A stretch of DNA of 64,000 bases from Pseudoalteromonas sp. GCY (GTDB lineage: Bacteria > Pseudomonadota > Gammaproteobacteria > Enterobacterales > Alteromonadaceae), in the NCBI RefSeq assembly GCF_016695175.1, contig NZ_CP068023.1:1689501-1753500 (forward strand). The letters run 5' to 3'. Shown piece by piece: positions 17,533-30,325 of the stretch; position 1 is the stretch's first letter, and every line of letters begins with the position of its first letter. The notes beneath the pieces were generated by a model, which saw nothing but the letters and a program-made list of their open reading frames with translations, had not been told where the DNA came from and did no database searches. The position numbers were made by a program, and so were the translations under genes.

Positions 17533-19386
17533 ATGTTGCATCCACGAATTCAGGAAGTCACCGAACGCGTCATTGAGCGAAGCAAAGCAACACGTCAAGC
17601 CTATTTAGCTCGAATCCAACAAGCAAAAAAACAAACGCGCGTACGAGCGGGACTGGGCTGTGGAAACCTAGCACACGTAATGGCTGCTTGCTCAAGCAGT
17701 GATAAAGCTCGCCTAAAAGAAGACGAGCAACCAAACCTAGCAATTATCAATTCGTACAATGACATGTTGTCTGCGCACGAACCTTATAAAGAATATCCAG
17801 ATTTAATTAAAGCAGTGGCAAACAAGTTTGACGCGACTGCGCAAGTAGCAGGTGGTGTACCTGCTATGTGTGACGGGGTTACCCAAGGCCGCGATGGCAT
17901 GGAGCTGTCTTTGTTCTCTCGTGACGTCATTGCCATGTCAACAGCGGTGGCATTATCACACGATGTCTTCGATGGGGTTTTCTGTCTTGGTGTATGTGAC
18001 AAAATCGTCCCAGGATTATTAATCGGTGCTTTGTCTTTTGGCCATTTGCCCATTTTCTTTTTACCAGCAGGTCCAATGCAATCAGGGATCCCGAACAAAG
18101 AAAAGGCACGTATTCGTCAAAAGTTTGCACAGGGCTTAGTCAGCCGCGAAGAGTTACTGGAAGCTGAGAGTGCTTCATACCACAGTGCAGGTACTTGTAC
18201 TTTCTACGGTACGGCGAACTCGAACCAAATGCTAATGGAGATCATGGGTCTTCATTTACCTGGTAGCTCGTTTATCAATCCATACACAGAATTAAGAGAT
18301 GGCTTAACGGCGAGTGCGGTTGAGACCATGCTAACTCAGCTACTTGACGGTAAAAGCGGTAATGCACTTGCGGATATAGTGAGTGAAAAAACTGTGATCA
18401 ATGGCTTGGTCGGTCTGTTGTCTACTGGTGGTTCTACCAACCATGCCATTCACTTAGTCGCAATGGCAAAAGCGGCAGGCGTTCAAATCACTTGGAAAGA
18501 TATGGCTGATTTGTCTGAAGTAGTGCCGTTATTAACGCGTATCTATCCAAATGGTCATGCCGATGTAAACCACTTCCAAGCGGCTGGTGGCATGGGCTTC
18601 TTAATGCGTGAATTAAGAGATGGCGGCTTCTTACACAATGACGTAAAAACGATTGTGGGTGAAGGGCTTGATGCTTACACGATGGAACCACTATTGGATA
18701 TCAACAGCAATGTGATCATCAGCGATAACCAAGGCCCTGCCAAAGTGAAGTGGGTACCAGTACCTGAGAATTCACTGGATGAAGAAGTACTTCGCCCAGT
18801 AGCAAATCCATTTAACAAGCAAGGCGGCTTGCAACTACTTAATGGTAATTTAGGTAAAGCGGTGATTAAAGTGTCTGCGGTACAAGAGCAGCACCAAACG
18901 GTGACTGCACCAGCGAAAGTATTCAGCTCTCAAAGCGAATTACAAGAAGCCTTTACTGCTGGCAAGCTTAACCAAGACTTTATTGCTGTGATTAAAGAGC
19001 AAGGCCCTAAAGCGAAAGGTATGCCCGAGTTACATAAACTGACACCTGTCATGGCTACATTACAAGACCAAGGTTTTAAAGTGGCGATTGTGACAGATGG
19101 TCGTATGTCTGGTGCGTCTGGTAAAGTACCTGCGGCGATCCACCTTGCGCCGGAAGCGGTTGAAGGTGGTGCAATTGCAAAAGTACACGAAGGTGATTTG
19201 ATCACCTTAAATGCACCAAAAGGCGAATTAGTGCTACACGTCTCTGATGAAGAAATGGCACAGCGCGAATTACAGCTTTCACCGCAATCGCAAACATTTG
19301 GTACGGGTCGAGAGCTATTCTCAGGATTTAGACACGTAGTGAGCAGTGCAGATCAAGGCGCATGCTCATTTGGCATCGAAGAATAA
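17533..19386 (+). CDS. edd: Phosphogluconate dehydratase
   Basis: The 617-aa enzyme dehydrates 6-phosphogluconate to 2-keto-3-deoxy-6-phosphogluconate, the first committed Entner-Doudoroff step. IlvD/Edd family marks are visible: [35 protein letters not shown] (iron-sulphur Cys), [10 protein letters not shown] and [19 protein letters not shown]. The length fits Edd, slightly above 600 aa. eda and gap follow in the same direction with short gaps, so the three form one operon controlled by two tandem LacI operators. Confidence 0.96.
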   Translation: MLHPRIQEVTERVIERSKATRQAYLARIQQAKKQTRVRAGLGCGNLAHVMAACSSSDKARLKEDEQPNLAIINSYNDMLSAHEPYKEYPDLIKAVANKFDATAQVAGGVPAMCDGVTQGRDGMELSLFSRDVIAMSTAVALSHDVFDGVFCLGVCDKIVPGLLIGALSFGHLPIFFLPAGPMQSGIPNKEKARIRQKFAQGLVSREELLEAESASYHSAGTCTFYGTANSNQMLMEIMGLHLPGSSFINPYTELRDGLTASAVETMLTQLLDGKSGNALADIVSEKTVINGLVGLLSTGGSTNHAIHLVAMAKAAGVQITWKDMADLSEVVPLLTRIYPNGHADVNHFQAAGGMGFLMRELRDGGFLHNDVKTIVGEGLDAYTMEPLLDINSNVIISDNQGPAKVKWVPVPENSLDEEVLRPVANPFNKQGGLQLLNGNLGKAVIKVSAVQEQHQTVTAPAKVFSSQSELQEAFTAGKLNQDFIAVIKEQGPKAKGMPELHKLTPVMATLQDQGFKVAIVTDGRMSGASGKVPAAIHLAPEAVEGGAIAKVHEGDLITLNAPKGELVLHVSDEEMAQRELQLSPQSQTFGTGRELFSGFRHVVSSADQGACSFGIEE

Positions 19387-19409
19387 TAACAGTGGGAATG
19401 AGGGTGAGC

Positions 19410-20030
19410 ATGAGTATTAAAGAGATATTGTCAGCAGCACCAGTGGTTCCGGTTATCGTTATTGATAACCTCGAAGACGCGGTGCCGCTTGCTACGGCAT
19501 TGTTTAATGGTGGCTTAAAAGCACTCGAAGTGACACTTCGTACACCGGTGGCAGCGCAAGCGGTAAAAGACATTAAAGCGGCTTTACCAGACGCCTATGT
19601 CGGTACTGGTACGGTAGTGGATAAGGCAACCTTTAATGCCTCTGTAGAAGCCGGCGCTGACTTTATGGTAAGTCCAGGTGTTAATGACGAATTATTGGAA
19701 CTGGCTAAGTCGTCAAGTATTCCATTTCTTCCAGGTGCTGCAACGCCAAGCGAAGTGATGAAGCTTGCAAGTCATGGTTTTGAATTCTTAAAGTTTTTCC
19801 CAGCAGAAGCAGCAGGCGGTGCACCAATGCTTAAATCCATTGGCGGACCAATTCCACAAGTAAAATTCTGTCCAACGGGTGGTATTTCGTTGGCAACTGC
19901 ACCTAAGTATCTTGCACTCGACAATGTGGTATGTGTGGGTGGTACTTGGATGCTTGATAAAGCACTTATCGCAAACAAAGACTGGCAAGCCATTGAAGCG
20001 CTTGCGAAACAAGCAAGTGAAGTAAAATAG
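19410..20030 (+). CDS. eda: KDPG aldolase
   Basis: The 206-aa enzyme splits 2-keto-3-deoxy-6-phosphogluconate into pyruvate and glyceraldehyde-3-phosphate, and may act on 4-hydroxy-2-oxoglutarate. Typical motifs are PVIVIDNLEDAVPLA, LEVTLRT, VGTGTV, FMVSPG and FEFLKFFPAEAAGG with the Schiff-base lysine. The start is set at the ATG after GGGTGAGC; an in-frame ATG at 19398 is an alternative. The glyceraldehyde-3-phosphate product is the substrate of the next gene. Confidence 0.95.
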   Translation: MSIKEILSAAPVVPVIVIDNLEDAVPLATALFNGGLKALEVTLRTPVAAQAVKDIKAALPDAYVGTGTVVDKATFNASVEAGADFMVSPGVNDELLELAKSSSIPFLPGAATPSEVMKLASHGFEFLKFFPAEAAGGAPMLKSIGGPIPQVKFCPTGGISLATAPKYLALDNVVCVGGTWMLDKALIANKDWQAIEALAKQASEVK

Positions 20031-20047
20031 ATTAGGGGACAGTTATC

Positions 20048-21052
20048 ATGATTAATATCGCAATTAATGGCTATGGACGTATCGGTCGTAACGTACTTCG
20101 TGCACTGTATGAGTCAGGTCAGAATAAAGACATCAAAGTCGTTGCCATCAACGATCTCGCACCTGCAAACGTAAACGCGCATTTGACTCAATTTGACTCT
20201 GTACATGGTCGCTTTCAAGAGCAGGTTGTTCTTAACGACAACACACTCGTTATCGGTGGTGACGAAATCACGCTAACGCAAGAGCGTGACCCTGCAAATC
20301 TTCCTTGGAAAGCGCTAAACGTTGATATCGTGCTTGAATGTACAGGGTTGTTCACTTCTCGCGAAGCTGCGGCTAAACACATTGAAGCTGGTGCGAAAAA
20401 AGTGATTGTATCTGCGCCGGGCACAGATATGGATGCAACGGTTGTTCATGGCGTTAACAGCGAAGTGCTAAATGCTGAATCAACCATTATCTCTAACGCA
20501 TCTTGTACCACAAACTGTCTTGCGCCTATTGCAAAAGTATTGAATGATACTATTGGTATTGAGCAAGGTAGCATGACAACCATTCATGCCTACACCAACG
20601 ATCAGAATCTATCAGACGTTTACCACCCTGATTTATATCGTGCGCGTAGTGCCACTCAGTCGATGATCCCGACGAAAACGGGCGCGGCAAAAGCGGTTGG
20701 CTTAGTGCTTCCTGAACTTGCTGGCAAACTAGATGGTATGGCGGTTCGTGTGCCAACCATCAACGTATCACTGGTTGATTTAACGTTTGTTGCCAAGCGT
20801 GACACTTCAAAAGAAGAAGTGAATGCAGCAATCAAAGCGGCCGCTGAGGGCGCGATGAGTGCAATCCTTGAGTACAATGAATTACCTTTGGTTTCTATCG
20901 ATTTCAACCACAATCCAGCTTCTTCAGTGTTTGACTCAACACAAACCAAAGTAGATGGAAAGCTGGTAAAAGTGATGGCTTGGTATGATAACGAATGGGG
21001 CTTCTCTTGCCGCATGCTAGACCAAGTTAAAGCACTAGGTGCATTTTTATAA
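20048..21052 (+). CDS. gap: Glyceraldehyde-3-phosphate dehydrogenase, type I
   Basis: The 334-aa enzyme oxidises glyceraldehyde-3-phosphate to 1,3-bisphosphoglycerate. The N-terminal NGYGRIGRN Rossmann motif is followed by AINDLAP, whose Asp favours NAD over NADP. The catalytic motif SNASCTTNC has C153, and H180 sits in TTIHAYT. It is the third gene of the edd-eda-gap operon and processes the triose phosphate released by Eda. Epd (erythrose-4-phosphate dehydrogenase) is a less likely alternative given the operon. Confidence 0.93.
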   Translation: MINIAINGYGRIGRNVLRALYESGQNKDIKVVAINDLAPANVNAHLTQFDSVHGRFQEQVVLNDNTLVIGGDEITLTQERDPANLPWKALNVDIVLECTGLFTSREAAAKHIEAGAKKVIVSAPGTDMDATVVHGVNSEVLNAESTIISNASCTTNCLAPIAKVLNDTIGIEQGSMTTIHAYTNDQNLSDVYHPDLYRARSATQSMIPTKTGAAKAVGLVLPELAGKLDGMAVRVPTINVSLVDLTFVAKRDTSKEEVNAAIKAAAEGAMSAILEYNELPLVSIDFNHNPASSVFDSTQTKVDGKLVKVMAWYDNEWGFSCRMLDQVKALGAFL

Positions 21053-21070
21053 TCAGGATTAATTTCTGAC

Positions 21071-21106
21071 CAAAAGCTCTGCAGATCGCGGAGCTTTTTT
21101 GTTTTT
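21071..21106 (+). terminator. Rho-independent terminator of edd-eda-gap
   Basis: AAAAGCTC(TGCAGATCGC)GGAGCTTTTTTG hairpin followed by T residues. Confidence 0.8.
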
Positions 21107-21154
21107 GACGGAAAAATTGCCATTCTTCCTTATCAATTAGTATAAGTTCCTTGA

Positions 21155-21865
<711 letters not shown>

Positions 21866-21890
21866 TAACTAAGCGTTTGCTTGGTTAACA

Positions 21891-21916
21891 TGTAGGAGTC
21901 CAAAGAGACTCCTACA
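21891..21916. terminator. Bidirectional terminator between adk and the broken secreted-protein gene
   Basis: Ten-bp stem TGTAGGAGTC / GACTCCTACA between convergent genes, with a weak T-rich tail. Confidence 0.6.
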
Positions 21917-21941
21917 TTATCTCTAAACTAGCTAAATCGTT

Positions 21942-22421
21942 TTAATAAGTGCTGTAGTGGAAAGTAATGCTTTCTTTTCGACTTGGCTCTGCATAATGGA
22001 AGTTGCCTGTGGCTTCTACTCTATGAACGATAGAGGCTGAAATACCCGCTTTAAATGCCTCACCATTAAACGTAGTTGTATTCCCTTAATCGTTAGGATT
22101 AATTTCAATACACTTGAAAGGTGCCGTGCTGTATGCACGACTGAAACAAAGCTCCACCGTTTCATTGCCAGGATCGGCGTAACCCGCTGAAGTATAGCTA
22201 ACTCCAGTGATAGTACCCGTTTTACTTCCATATGGGATATCACTTAAATCGATGTTTAATACAGAAAACTCTGTAGTCGAAAGACCGCCTGCTGAGCTTA
22301 ATACTAGCATCCGACTAGGTTGTTTTTCTTTCGTGATCATAAAATCGTCAGCAATTGCTTGACCACTAAGTGCGAGTGAAGAAATGAAGAGGGCGGTAAG
22401 AGACATCTTTTTCATTAACAA
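21942..22421 (-). pseudogene. Small secreted protein gene interrupted by an in-frame TAA
   Basis: The first 111 codons encode a signal peptide (LTALFISSLALSGQAIA) and a beta-rich domain of unknown family. A TAA at 22086-22088 stops the frame, yet the same frame stays open for 47 more protein-like codons (GNTTTFNGEAFKAGIS... to HYSTY) before the next stop. The uninterrupted protein would be about 159 aa. This looks like a single nonsense substitution or a sequencing error; the shortened 111-aa product may still be made. No function can be assigned. Confidence 0.6.
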
Positions 22422-22509
22422 TTCCTTATTGGATAGTCTAATTCAAGCTACGCAGTGCAACTGCATAGTGGCGTGATTGTAATGAAGGGAGAATGTTTAG
22501 GTTAACCTT

Positions 22510-22672
22510 ATACCAATTAATCTTAATACTTGCTCAATTTGAAGGAGCAAATCTGACGCCAACTGCGTTAAAAATTTCTCATTTAGAACAACTAAATAGC
22601 AAAATTTTCGGCTTGTTATCGAAGATATTTTCTCGCCTCAAAATAGATCACTTAATTAAGCTTAATTGGTAT
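22510..22672. repeat. 163-bp MITE-like element with ATACCAATTAA inverted ends
   Basis: ATACCAATTAA at 22510-22520 is mirrored exactly by TTAATTGGTAT at 22662-22672. The interior (CTTGCTCAATTTGAAGGAGCAAA and others) has short internal palindromes and no credible protein. Ends with ACCAATT are familiar from dispersed repeats in Pseudoalteromonas; that comparison is from memory. Confidence 0.7.
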
Positions 22673-22732
22673 TATTTTTGTAAAATAATGCAACTAAATC
22701 AGCAGGTTATGATTTTGTTTTGATGAATCTTA

Positions 22733-22760
22733 TGAGTAAGGGGCTGGTGCCCCTTACCGG
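22733..22760 (-). terminator. Possible terminator of cmoAB
   Basis: GTAAGGGGC / GCCCCTTAC stem directly after the cmoB stop; the T tail on the minus strand is poor. Confidence 0.4.
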
Positions 22761-22762
22761 TT

Positions 22763-23731
22763 TTACGCTTTTGCGATAAATATAGCACGGAGCGGAGCGG
22801 GATAGCCTTCAATGGTTTTGCTGGTGTCATTTGGATCTAAGAAATCAGCAAGCGACTCTGTTTCCATCCAAGGGGTTTGGCGCTGCTCGTCTAACGACGT
22901 GACATCTTTGTTTACCACTTTGATATCTTTAAAGCCCACGCGCTCGAGCCATAATGTTAATGCGTCGCAGCTTGGAATAAACCATACATTGCGCATCTTG
23001 GCGTAGCGGTCGGTCGGCACTAAAACTGTATTTACATCACCCTCAATGACGAGTGTTTCTAGCACTAATTCGCCACCTTTTCTTAGCTGAGACTTTAGCT
23101 GCGCTAAAAAGTCGATTGGTGAACGACGGTGATATAGCACGCCCATTGAAAACACAGTATCAAATGCTTTTAACTCAGGCAGTTGCTCTACACCTAGTGG
23201 TAGTAAATGCACGTTTGGATCGGGGTTAAAGTGTTTAATAGTTTGGAATTGGCATAAAAATAGGTCGGAGGGATCAATGCCAACAACAAGCTCTGCGCCT
23301 TCCCCGCGCATACGCCACAAGTGATAACCAGAGCCACAGCCGATATCCAATACATTACGGCCATGAAGGTCGCTGATATGGGGGAGCAGTCGGTCCCACT
23401 TCCAGTCGCTGCGCCACTCAGTATCAATATGGACGCCATGTAAATGAAATGGTCCCTTACGCCATGGCATCATGCGTTTTAGTAAATGCGTTAACTGCTT
23501 TTTATGACCTTCATTAACGTCTGCGCCAGTACCTATCTCAACCTTGGTTTTTATATCAACATGCGTAGTTGAGATCTCTGGTAGATTTTTAATGACTTTT
23601 TCCCATTTCGGCCAGTCGCCATGTTGGGCTTCTTTTTGCCAATGGCTAAGCTGTGCAGGCAACGTTTCTAGCCAATGGCTCAGTGGGGTTTTCGCAATGG
23701 TTGCATAAAAGTCGGTAAACCAATGATTCAT
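22763..23731 (-). CDS. cmoB: tRNA U34 carboxymethyltransferase
   Basis: The 322-aa enzyme transfers the carboxymethyl group of carboxy-SAM to 5-hydroxyuridine at tRNA position 34, giving cmo5U. The SAM-fold motif [16 protein letters not shown], the preceding [15 protein letters not shown] and the C-terminal [17 protein letters not shown] are hallmark CmoB stretches. It begins 8 bp after cmoA on the same strand, so both steps are co-expressed. Confidence 0.96.
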   Translation of the reverse strand: MNHWFTDFYATIAKTPLSHWLETLPAQLSHWQKEAQHGDWPKWEKVIKNLPEISTTHVDIKTKVEIGTGADVNEGHKKQLTHLLKRMMPWRKGPFHLHGVHIDTEWRSDWKWDRLLPHISDLHGRNVLDIGCGSGYHLWRMRGEGAELVVGIDPSDLFLCQFQTIKHFNPDPNVHLLPLGVEQLPELKAFDTVFSMGVLYHRRSPIDFLAQLKSQLRKGGELVLETLVIEGDVNTVLVPTDRYAKMRNVWFIPSCDALTLWLERVGFKDIKVVNKDVTSLDEQRQTPWMETESLADFLDPNDTSKTIEGYPAPLRAIFIAKA

Positions 23732-23739
23732 AATTGCCT

Positions 23740-24498
<759 letters not shown>

Positions 24499-24568
24499 TT
24501 AGCATTTTATGCTGGATAGTCAGTGATAAATTCAGTAGCTTGGCTACTATTAACAATAAGAAGTAAAT

Positions 24569-25255
24569 ATGAGACCAAAAATGGCGAAAAGCAAAGTGAT
24601 TAGCACAGAAGACATCCTCTCAACGCTATGCCACTCAGTAACAGAAGTTCTGTCGTCGGCAAGCGGCAACCAAATTAACTATTCCGCGATGGTACAAAAG
24701 ATCACCCGTACCTGTATGAGGCCTGACATCGGCTGTTTCGTATTGTTTGATGGCGGCTTTACCGGTTTAGTCGTAACTAATTTTACCGCGCAAGCAGCAA
24801 TGGAGGTGTATACCGATTACATGCGCAACATGGGCATGCCTGAAGAAGAAATTGCGCATAGTCATTTATCCGATGACGTTGCCAACGTATTGGGTGAGTT
24901 GATGAACCAGATTGTTGGTGATTTCACCAATAAAGTACGTGAGCAACTACATACCTCTATCACGCAAAACCAACCTAAGATGATGGCTATCAACAAACAG
25001 GTGCAGATCTCGGTAGACACAACGATGGATCGCCCGCAGGCGAGACGCGTTACCTTTACCACTCAAGGCCAGAATATTTTCTATCTTGAATTGGCAATGG
25101 ATAAAACTGAATTTATTAAGCTACATGACTTTGATATTGCGGAGTCGGTAGACCCAGATGACATTATTGCAAGTCAGGCTGAGAAGAAAAAGCCAGCGGA
25201 GCCGCAGGAAGAAGATGTTATAGATGACGACTTTATGGATCGGTTAGGATTGTAA
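24569..25255 (+). CDS. DUF3334 protein with a CheX/CheC-like fold
   Basis: The 228-aa cytoplasmic protein resembles the DUF3334 family of marine gammaproteobacteria. A segment DVANVLGELMNQIVGDF contains the E-x-x-N motif used by CheC/CheX/FliY phosphatases to remove phosphate from response regulators. The acidic C-terminal tail (about 195-228) looks disordered. A role in chemotaxis or two-component dephosphorylation is inferred; a large hybrid kinase lies next door. AAGAAG precedes the ATG; the Met four codons later is an alternative start. Confidence 0.75.
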   Translation: MRPKMAKSKVISTEDILSTLCHSVTEVLSSASGNQINYSAMVQKITRTCMRPDIGCFVLFDGGFTGLVVTNFTAQAAMEVYTDYMRNMGMPEEEIAHSHLSDDVANVLGELMNQIVGDFTNKVREQLHTSITQNQPKMMAINKQVQISVDTTMDRPQARRVTFTTQGQNIFYLELAMDKTEFIKLHDFDIAESVDPDDIIASQAEKKKPAEPQEEDVIDDDFMDRLGL

Positions 25256-25285
25256 AACCGTATTTAAGTACTTGTCTTTTAGCAC

Positions 25286-25314
25286 ATATAGAAAGACCAC
25301 ACCTGTGGTCTTTC
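25286..25314. terminator. Bidirectional terminator between DUF3334 and hybrid-kinase genes
   Basis: AGAAAGACCACA / TGTGGTCTTTCT stem between convergent genes. Confidence 0.75.
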
Positions 25315-25366
25315 TGTTAGGTAAAAATCTTCATTTCGCCCTCGGATAAAATATATAGCAATAGCA

Positions 25367-28300
25367 CTAATGCAGTGCGCCTTTTCCTGCATTAAGCTCA
25401 GGTGCTTCTTCTACATGTTTAATGGATGTTAGCATCATAAAGGCTTCATTGAACTCAAAGCGGGCGATGGCGGTTTTTAATTTCTGTAGTTCTGGTTCCG
25501 TCAAATAGCTACTTACCGAAATTGAGTCTACTAACTCTGTGGCTTGAGTATCATAATCTCTTAACGCACACGCGAGCTGGATGAGTTCCTCTAATTGACT
25601 ATTACCACCTTTTTCTTCGTTGTTTTTCGTTACATCTACTACCTGTTGAGTTACCTCTCTTTTACGGCGCTTCTGGCATTGTTCCAGTGCATATTTAACG
25701 TATTTAATCAGCTCGTCAATTTCGCTCGCATTAGGTGGGCGGACGTTAAGAGAAGCCTCAATGTGCTTAAACTCTTCAGTTAGCTTAACAATCGAAAGGT
25801 TAGCGCTAGCGCCTTTTAATGCATGTAGCATGCTATGTGCAAGTTCAAAATTCTCAATGGCTAAAGCCTGTTTTAAATTGATCAGCTCTTCAATCTGCTG
25901 GGACAGGAACTTTTCTAAGATATCGAAGTAAACCTTCTGGTTGCCCGCGGCTCGAGCAATACCCTCGGCAATATCAATGCCTTCAAACTCAATGACCTCA
26001 TCAACTTCCTCTACCTCTGTAGTGACTTCTGTTGGGTTTGCTACGGGCGTTGCTAAAAGGCTACTGGTCTCAGCACTTGCGTATTTCAAAATACTTTTAA
26101 CGAGTTGCTCAACGTCGATGGGTTTGGTGACGTGGCCATTCATACCAGCATCGATGCAAGTCTGGATGTCTTCTTCCATGGCGTTGGCGGTCATCGCGAG
26201 AATAGGAAGTGTATTTTTATCGAACTCTATACGAAGGTTTTGCGTCGCGGTAATGCCATCCATCACTGGCATTTGCATATCCATTAAAACAATATCTATG
26301 TATTTGCTATGAACTTGCTCAATGGCTTCTTGCCCATTATCAGCGACTGCCACTTGAGCTCCGAAGCTAGATAAGATCTCCACTGCGATTTCCTGGTTGA
26401 CGGGTTGATCCTCCGCAACCAAAATCGATATGCCATTTAGTGCTTGTTTACTAATCGTTTGTTCTTTTTTGGTGATAGTGGTTCTTATTTCTGGTGAGTC
26501 AAACACGGCATTTTGAATAACGTCCACAAGATTTGACGGATTAATCGGCTTTAAAAGTACACCATCGACTAAACTGGCTTGGCTATCGTTGAGGTTTAAT
26601 TCTCGACCATAAGCTGTGACTAAAATGAACTTACTTTGCGACACATCGACTTGCGATTGCAGCTTAGTGATCAGCTCGATACCATCTAATTTTGGCATAT
26701 GCCAATCGACGAAAATAAGATCTGGTAAATCTTGTGTCAGGACGAATTGATTTAATGCCTTATGAGGGTCTAAATAAGAGCAAACCTGCATACCAAAGTT
26801 TGTTAGCATACCGCTTAAAACGTCCAATGCGTGTTGGTTATCGTCAATGATTGTTGCTGATAGCTCTGATAAGTGGGTAGAGGCCATTTTCGCCTGACTC
26901 AGCTCGTCACTGACTTCCATTTCTAATGTGAAATAAAACTCCGAACCGACGTTCTCCTCACTCTCAACATATATTTCTCCCCCCATAAGCTTGACCAGTT
27001 GCTGTGAAATCGTGAGGCCGAGTCCAGTACCGCCATATTTTCGGGTGATCGAATTGTCTGCTTGCGAGAAAGATTGAAATAGGTTTTTTTGCTGGCGTTT
27101 ATTCATACCAATACCGGAGTCTTTGACGCTAAACTTAATTTTCGCTAACCCTTTTTCGACATTGACGAGGGCAACATGAATAACAACCTCACCGGTTTCT
27201 GTGAATTTAACCGCGTTACCCGCTAAATTGATGAGTACTTGGCTTATTCTAAATTGATCGCCAATCACACAGTAGGGCACTTGTGAGTCAAGATCAAAGA
27301 CCAACTCTAGTTGTTTTTCTTGGGCTTTTACACTGACGATGGTAGCAACACTGTCGAGTAACTTTTCTGTTGAAAAAGCCTGATATTCTAACTCGATTTT
27401 ACCAGCTTCGATTTTCGAAAAATCGAGTATATCGTTGATTAATCTCAGTAATTGCTTTGCCGCAGTATCTATTTTTGATACGTAGTCGTGCTGTTTTGCA
27501 TTTAATTCGGTCGCGAGTGCGAGATGAGACATACCAATAATCGCGTTCATTGGGGTTCTAATTTCATGGCTCATGTTGGCGAGGAATTCGCTTTTCGCTT
27601 TTGCCGAGTTTTGAGCCAAGTCTTTTGCCTCTATGAGCTCACGTTGCAGTTGGTTCCTCTCCGAAACATCAAGGTACATGCCAACAATCCCAGCTACAGC
27701 GCCATTTTCATTAAAAAATGGCGCTTCGTATACAATCAGTTCCCGCGCCTGCTCTTGGCCATCGAGCAATAGTACTTCGTAAGTTTGCTCTTGGGTTGTG
27801 GTGATAATTTCGTGGGCTTTGGACTCAAATAGACTGGCTATTCCTAAATCAAAAATCTCGTCTAGTTTGGCGCCAATCACATCTACTTCAAATTGATCTA
27901 ACAGTGCCAAAAAGGACTTGTTTACCCCCATAAATACACCGTCAGTAGAACGATAGTACGTAGGGTTTGGGATAGCATTGATAATGTGGTGGGTAAGTTC
28001 AAGTTGTTCGCTTAAGGCCGACTCTGTCTTTTGTTGTTTTTCGATATTTTCATTAATAGCAAGCGCGAGACTTAAGTCCTTACACAAGTACTCAAGCGCT
28101 TCAAATTGGCTGTCTATCAACGCCTGAGCACTACCGACTAGCAGCACATAAACTACATGATTACCGATGGCTAGTGGAAAGCAATAACGGCTTTGCAACT
28201 TCACTTCAACTTCTTGTTCTTTGAGCCACAACGGTTCTTGTTGTACTTGTGGTTCATTATTTGTTGCGCAAAACGCTATCGTGGACGCAATAATTGAGTG

Positions 28301-29098
28301 GCTTGGTGTCACCCCATGGCTTTTCACTAACGACAAGGTGTCGTCTTCTGAATTGGCATAGAGGCAAACACTCGGTGCATTGAACTCATTGGCAATAAAC
28401 TCTAGTGCGTGGCGCACGATAGGCTCGGAACCGGTGATTGATTTTAGTTCGCGATTATAGTTTTCGATAATTGCGGCTGACGCCAACTTTTGGCTTTGAG
28501 AAGTGGTGGCTGCATGGATCGCTTGTGTGAGCCGTTTTACATCGGCGTCACTGTTTGTGGGTGCTACTGAAAGAGGGGCGCCGTTTAACGCTTGTGCACG
28601 TAGCGTATTGACGATGCGATAGAGCGGGGAGAAATGTTTGGTGCGCATAAACCAAACATAAAAGCTTAAAAATAGTGTTAACACCGCGAAAGCAAGGCCA
28701 GTAATCAACAGTATTTTAAGTTGTTGATTGGTGCTTGTTTCGAGTTCTGCGTTTGCAATGAGAGGCAGTTGTGAGATGGCGTTTTGATAACTTTGAGGTA
28801 AATCGACCTGTTCAACCGTATCTGCTAAAAATCGAGATTTTAATCTTGCTTGGGTTTCATAAATTTGTTGTAGCGGTAGTGGTAATGAGTGACTTGGTGC
28901 AGATTTGATGTCATCGAGCCATTGGGCGTTTTTATCTTTGCTATACATCTCAAGTGAGAGGTGGTTGTGATAAGCGGTATTAACGTCGGTCGCGAGTGTG
29001 CTATGAGTGGTTGTTGAGTAGTAGATAAGCGCTGCGCTTCCTAGGGCTGCCATCAAGGCGAAAAGTGCGATCCAACTTAGTAATGCTTTTGAGGACAT
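25367..29098 (-). CDS. Hybrid sensor histidine kinase, two receivers and Hpt
   Basis: The 1243-aa inner-membrane protein has helices at about 7-27 and 127-150 flanking a short periplasmic region, a GAF-like region (about 215-350) and a PAS domain (about 370-485). HisKA has H511 in MSHEIRTP, and the HATPase domain shows NAVKFT, DSGIGM and GGTGLGL. Receiver 1 has D798 (FVDWHMP), receiver 2 has D940 (LMDMQMP), and the Hpt domain has H1092 (LHALKG). All phosphorelay residues are present, as in BarA/LuxQ-like hybrids. The signal is unknown. It is divergent from a receiver-HATPase gene and may act with it. Confidence 0.92.
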   Translation of the reverse strand: MSSKALLSWIALFALMAALGSAALIYYSTTTHSTLATDVNTAYHNHLSLEMYSKDKNAQWLDDIKSAPSHSLPLPLQQIYETQARLKSRFLADTVEQVDLPQSYQNAISQLPLIANAELETSTNQQLKILLITGLAFAVLTLFLSFYVWFMRTKHFSPLYRIVNTLRAQALNGAPLSVAPTNSDADVKRLTQAIHAATTSQSQKLASAAIIENYNRELKSITGSEPIVRHALEFIANEFNAPSVCLYANSEDDTLSLVKSHGVTPSHSIIASTIAFCATNNEPQVQQEPLWLKEQEVEVKLQSRYCFPLAIGNHVVYVLLVGSAQALIDSQFEALEYLCKDLSLALAINENIEKQQKTESALSEQLELTHHIINAIPNPTYYRSTDGVFMGVNKSFLALLDQFEVDVIGAKLDEIFDLGIASLFESKAHEIITTTQEQTYEVLLLDGQEQARELIVYEAPFFNENGAVAGIVGMYLDVSERNQLQRELIEAKDLAQNSAKAKSEFLANMSHEIRTPMNAIIGMSHLALATELNAKQHDYVSKIDTAAKQLLRLINDILDFSKIEAGKIELEYQAFSTEKLLDSVATIVSVKAQEKQLELVFDLDSQVPYCVIGDQFRISQVLINLAGNAVKFTETGEVVIHVALVNVEKGLAKIKFSVKDSGIGMNKRQQKNLFQSFSQADNSITRKYGGTGLGLTISQQLVKLMGGEIYVESEENVGSEFYFTLEMEVSDELSQAKMASTHLSELSATIIDDNQHALDVLSGMLTNFGMQVCSYLDPHKALNQFVLTQDLPDLIFVDWHMPKLDGIELITKLQSQVDVSQSKFILVTAYGRELNLNDSQASLVDGVLLKPINPSNLVDVIQNAVFDSPEIRTTITKKEQTISKQALNGISILVAEDQPVNQEIAVEILSSFGAQVAVADNGQEAIEQVHSKYIDIVLMDMQMPVMDGITATQNLRIEFDKNTLPILAMTANAMEEDIQTCIDAGMNGHVTKPIDVEQLVKSILKYASAETSSLLATPVANPTEVTTEVEEVDEVIEFEGIDIAEGIARAAGNQKVYFDILEKFLSQQIEELINLKQALAIENFELAHSMLHALKGASANLSIVKLTEEFKHIEASLNVRPPNASEIDELIKYVKYALEQCQKRRKREVTQQVVDVTKNNEEKGGNSQLEELIQLACALRDYDTQATELVDSISVSSYLTEPELQKLKTAIARFEFNEAFMMLTSIKHVEEAPELNAGKGALH

Positions 29099-29203
29099 AA
29101 GTTATTATTTACGCGTGAATTTATATATAAACATAGTCGCGATATACAATTTCTCAAGCTATGCTGTAAAAAGTGTCTATCGTAAGGACTTGAGTAACGT
29201 TAC

Positions 29204-30325
29204 ATGTCAGACATTTTAATTGTTGACGATATGCCGGAAAACCTCCAGGTATTGCAGCTCATACTAAGAAAGGAAGGATATAAAGTATTAGCAGCACGAG
29301 GGGGGGACATTGCCTTAGGTATCGTTAAAAAGCATCAGCCTGAATTAATTATTACTGATATAAAAATGCCAAATATGTCGGGAATTGAACTATGTAAAGT
29401 GCTTAAGTCCGACAATTCGACGACGGCCATTCCCGTTATTTTTGTGAGTGCTTATGAAGACAGCGAGAGCTTGGTACAAGCATTCGAGGTCGGTGGTGTT
29501 GATTACATCACCAAACCCTATAAACCCGCTGAAATCATAGCCAGAGTAAACACCCAATTTAAGTTAATTGAAGCGCAAAAATTAGCGGTAAAACAGCAGC
29601 TATCTAAAGCCATAAACCAAATGGTGATGGGGATCGCACACGAAATTAATACCCCGCTTGGTACCAGTATTACGTCAAACACCTTTTTAGAAGGCGTCAT
29701 GCAAGAGCTACAAAGTGCACTCACCGCAGGTACGCTTACGCAGGATGGGTTGGTTACGGGGTTTGAACAGATCAAAGACAGTAGTGCGCTGTGCAGCCGT
29801 AATCTAGAAAAAGTGGCTAAGTTTGTCAGCTTATTAAAATCGGTCTCTCAGTCTGAGCGAGATAGCAGCTGTGCTGACGTTAAATTACAAGAAATAGAAA
29901 CAAGACTGAAAAAAGATTTTTCAAAGCAAGACGTACAAATCCAGTTTGTTGGTAACACAACAACAGAGATTTATGTGGATGGACAAGCTCTGGTTGAGGT
30001 ACTGAGCAACTTAGTTGAAAATTCCATTGCGCATGCTTGGATTGACCATGATCACCTTGCCACCATCACCTTTACGCACTCGGGTAACAATTTACATGTG
30101 AATTATACTGACAATGGAATAGGGCTTAGAGGAGTTAGTACACAAGAGTTATTAAAACCATTTGTTACAACAAAAAGAGGTAATGCAGGCCATGTTGGGT
30201 TAAGCGCAAATTTAACTGCCAACTTGATTTCAGGGGCACTCAATGGAGAGTTTAGTGTGAAAAATACACCGCAAGGGTTGGAGTGGGATATCCAAATACC
30301 GATAGATGCCCCCGATAATGCTTGA
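29204..30325 (+). CDS. Receiver-histidine kinase fusion protein
   Basis: The 373-aa soluble protein has an N-terminal receiver (D52 in ITDIKMP, K104 in TKPYKP). A dimerisation helix with the H-box GIAHEINTPLG (H146) and an HATPase domain (LVENSIAHAW, DNGIGL, GHVGLSANLTANL) follow. It lacks sensing domains and would receive phosphate from another kinase, plausibly the divergent hybrid kinase, and relay or modulate it. Such REC-HK proteins often have no DNA-binding output. Partnership is inferred from head-to-head arrangement. Confidence 0.88.
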   Translation: MSDILIVDDMPENLQVLQLILRKEGYKVLAARGGDIALGIVKKHQPELIITDIKMPNMSGIELCKVLKSDNSTTAIPVIFVSAYEDSESLVQAFEVGGVDYITKPYKPAEIIARVNTQFKLIEAQKLAVKQQLSKAINQMVMGIAHEINTPLGTSITSNTFLEGVMQELQSALTAGTLTQDGLVTGFEQIKDSSALCSRNLEKVAKFVSLLKSVSQSERDSSCADVKLQEIETRLKKDFSKQDVQIQFVGNTTTEIYVDGQALVEVLSNLVENSIAHAWIDHDHLATITFTHSGNNLHVNYTDNGIGLRGVSTQELLKPFVTTKRGNAGHVGLSANLTANLISGALNGEFSVKNTPQGLEWDIQIPIDAPDNA

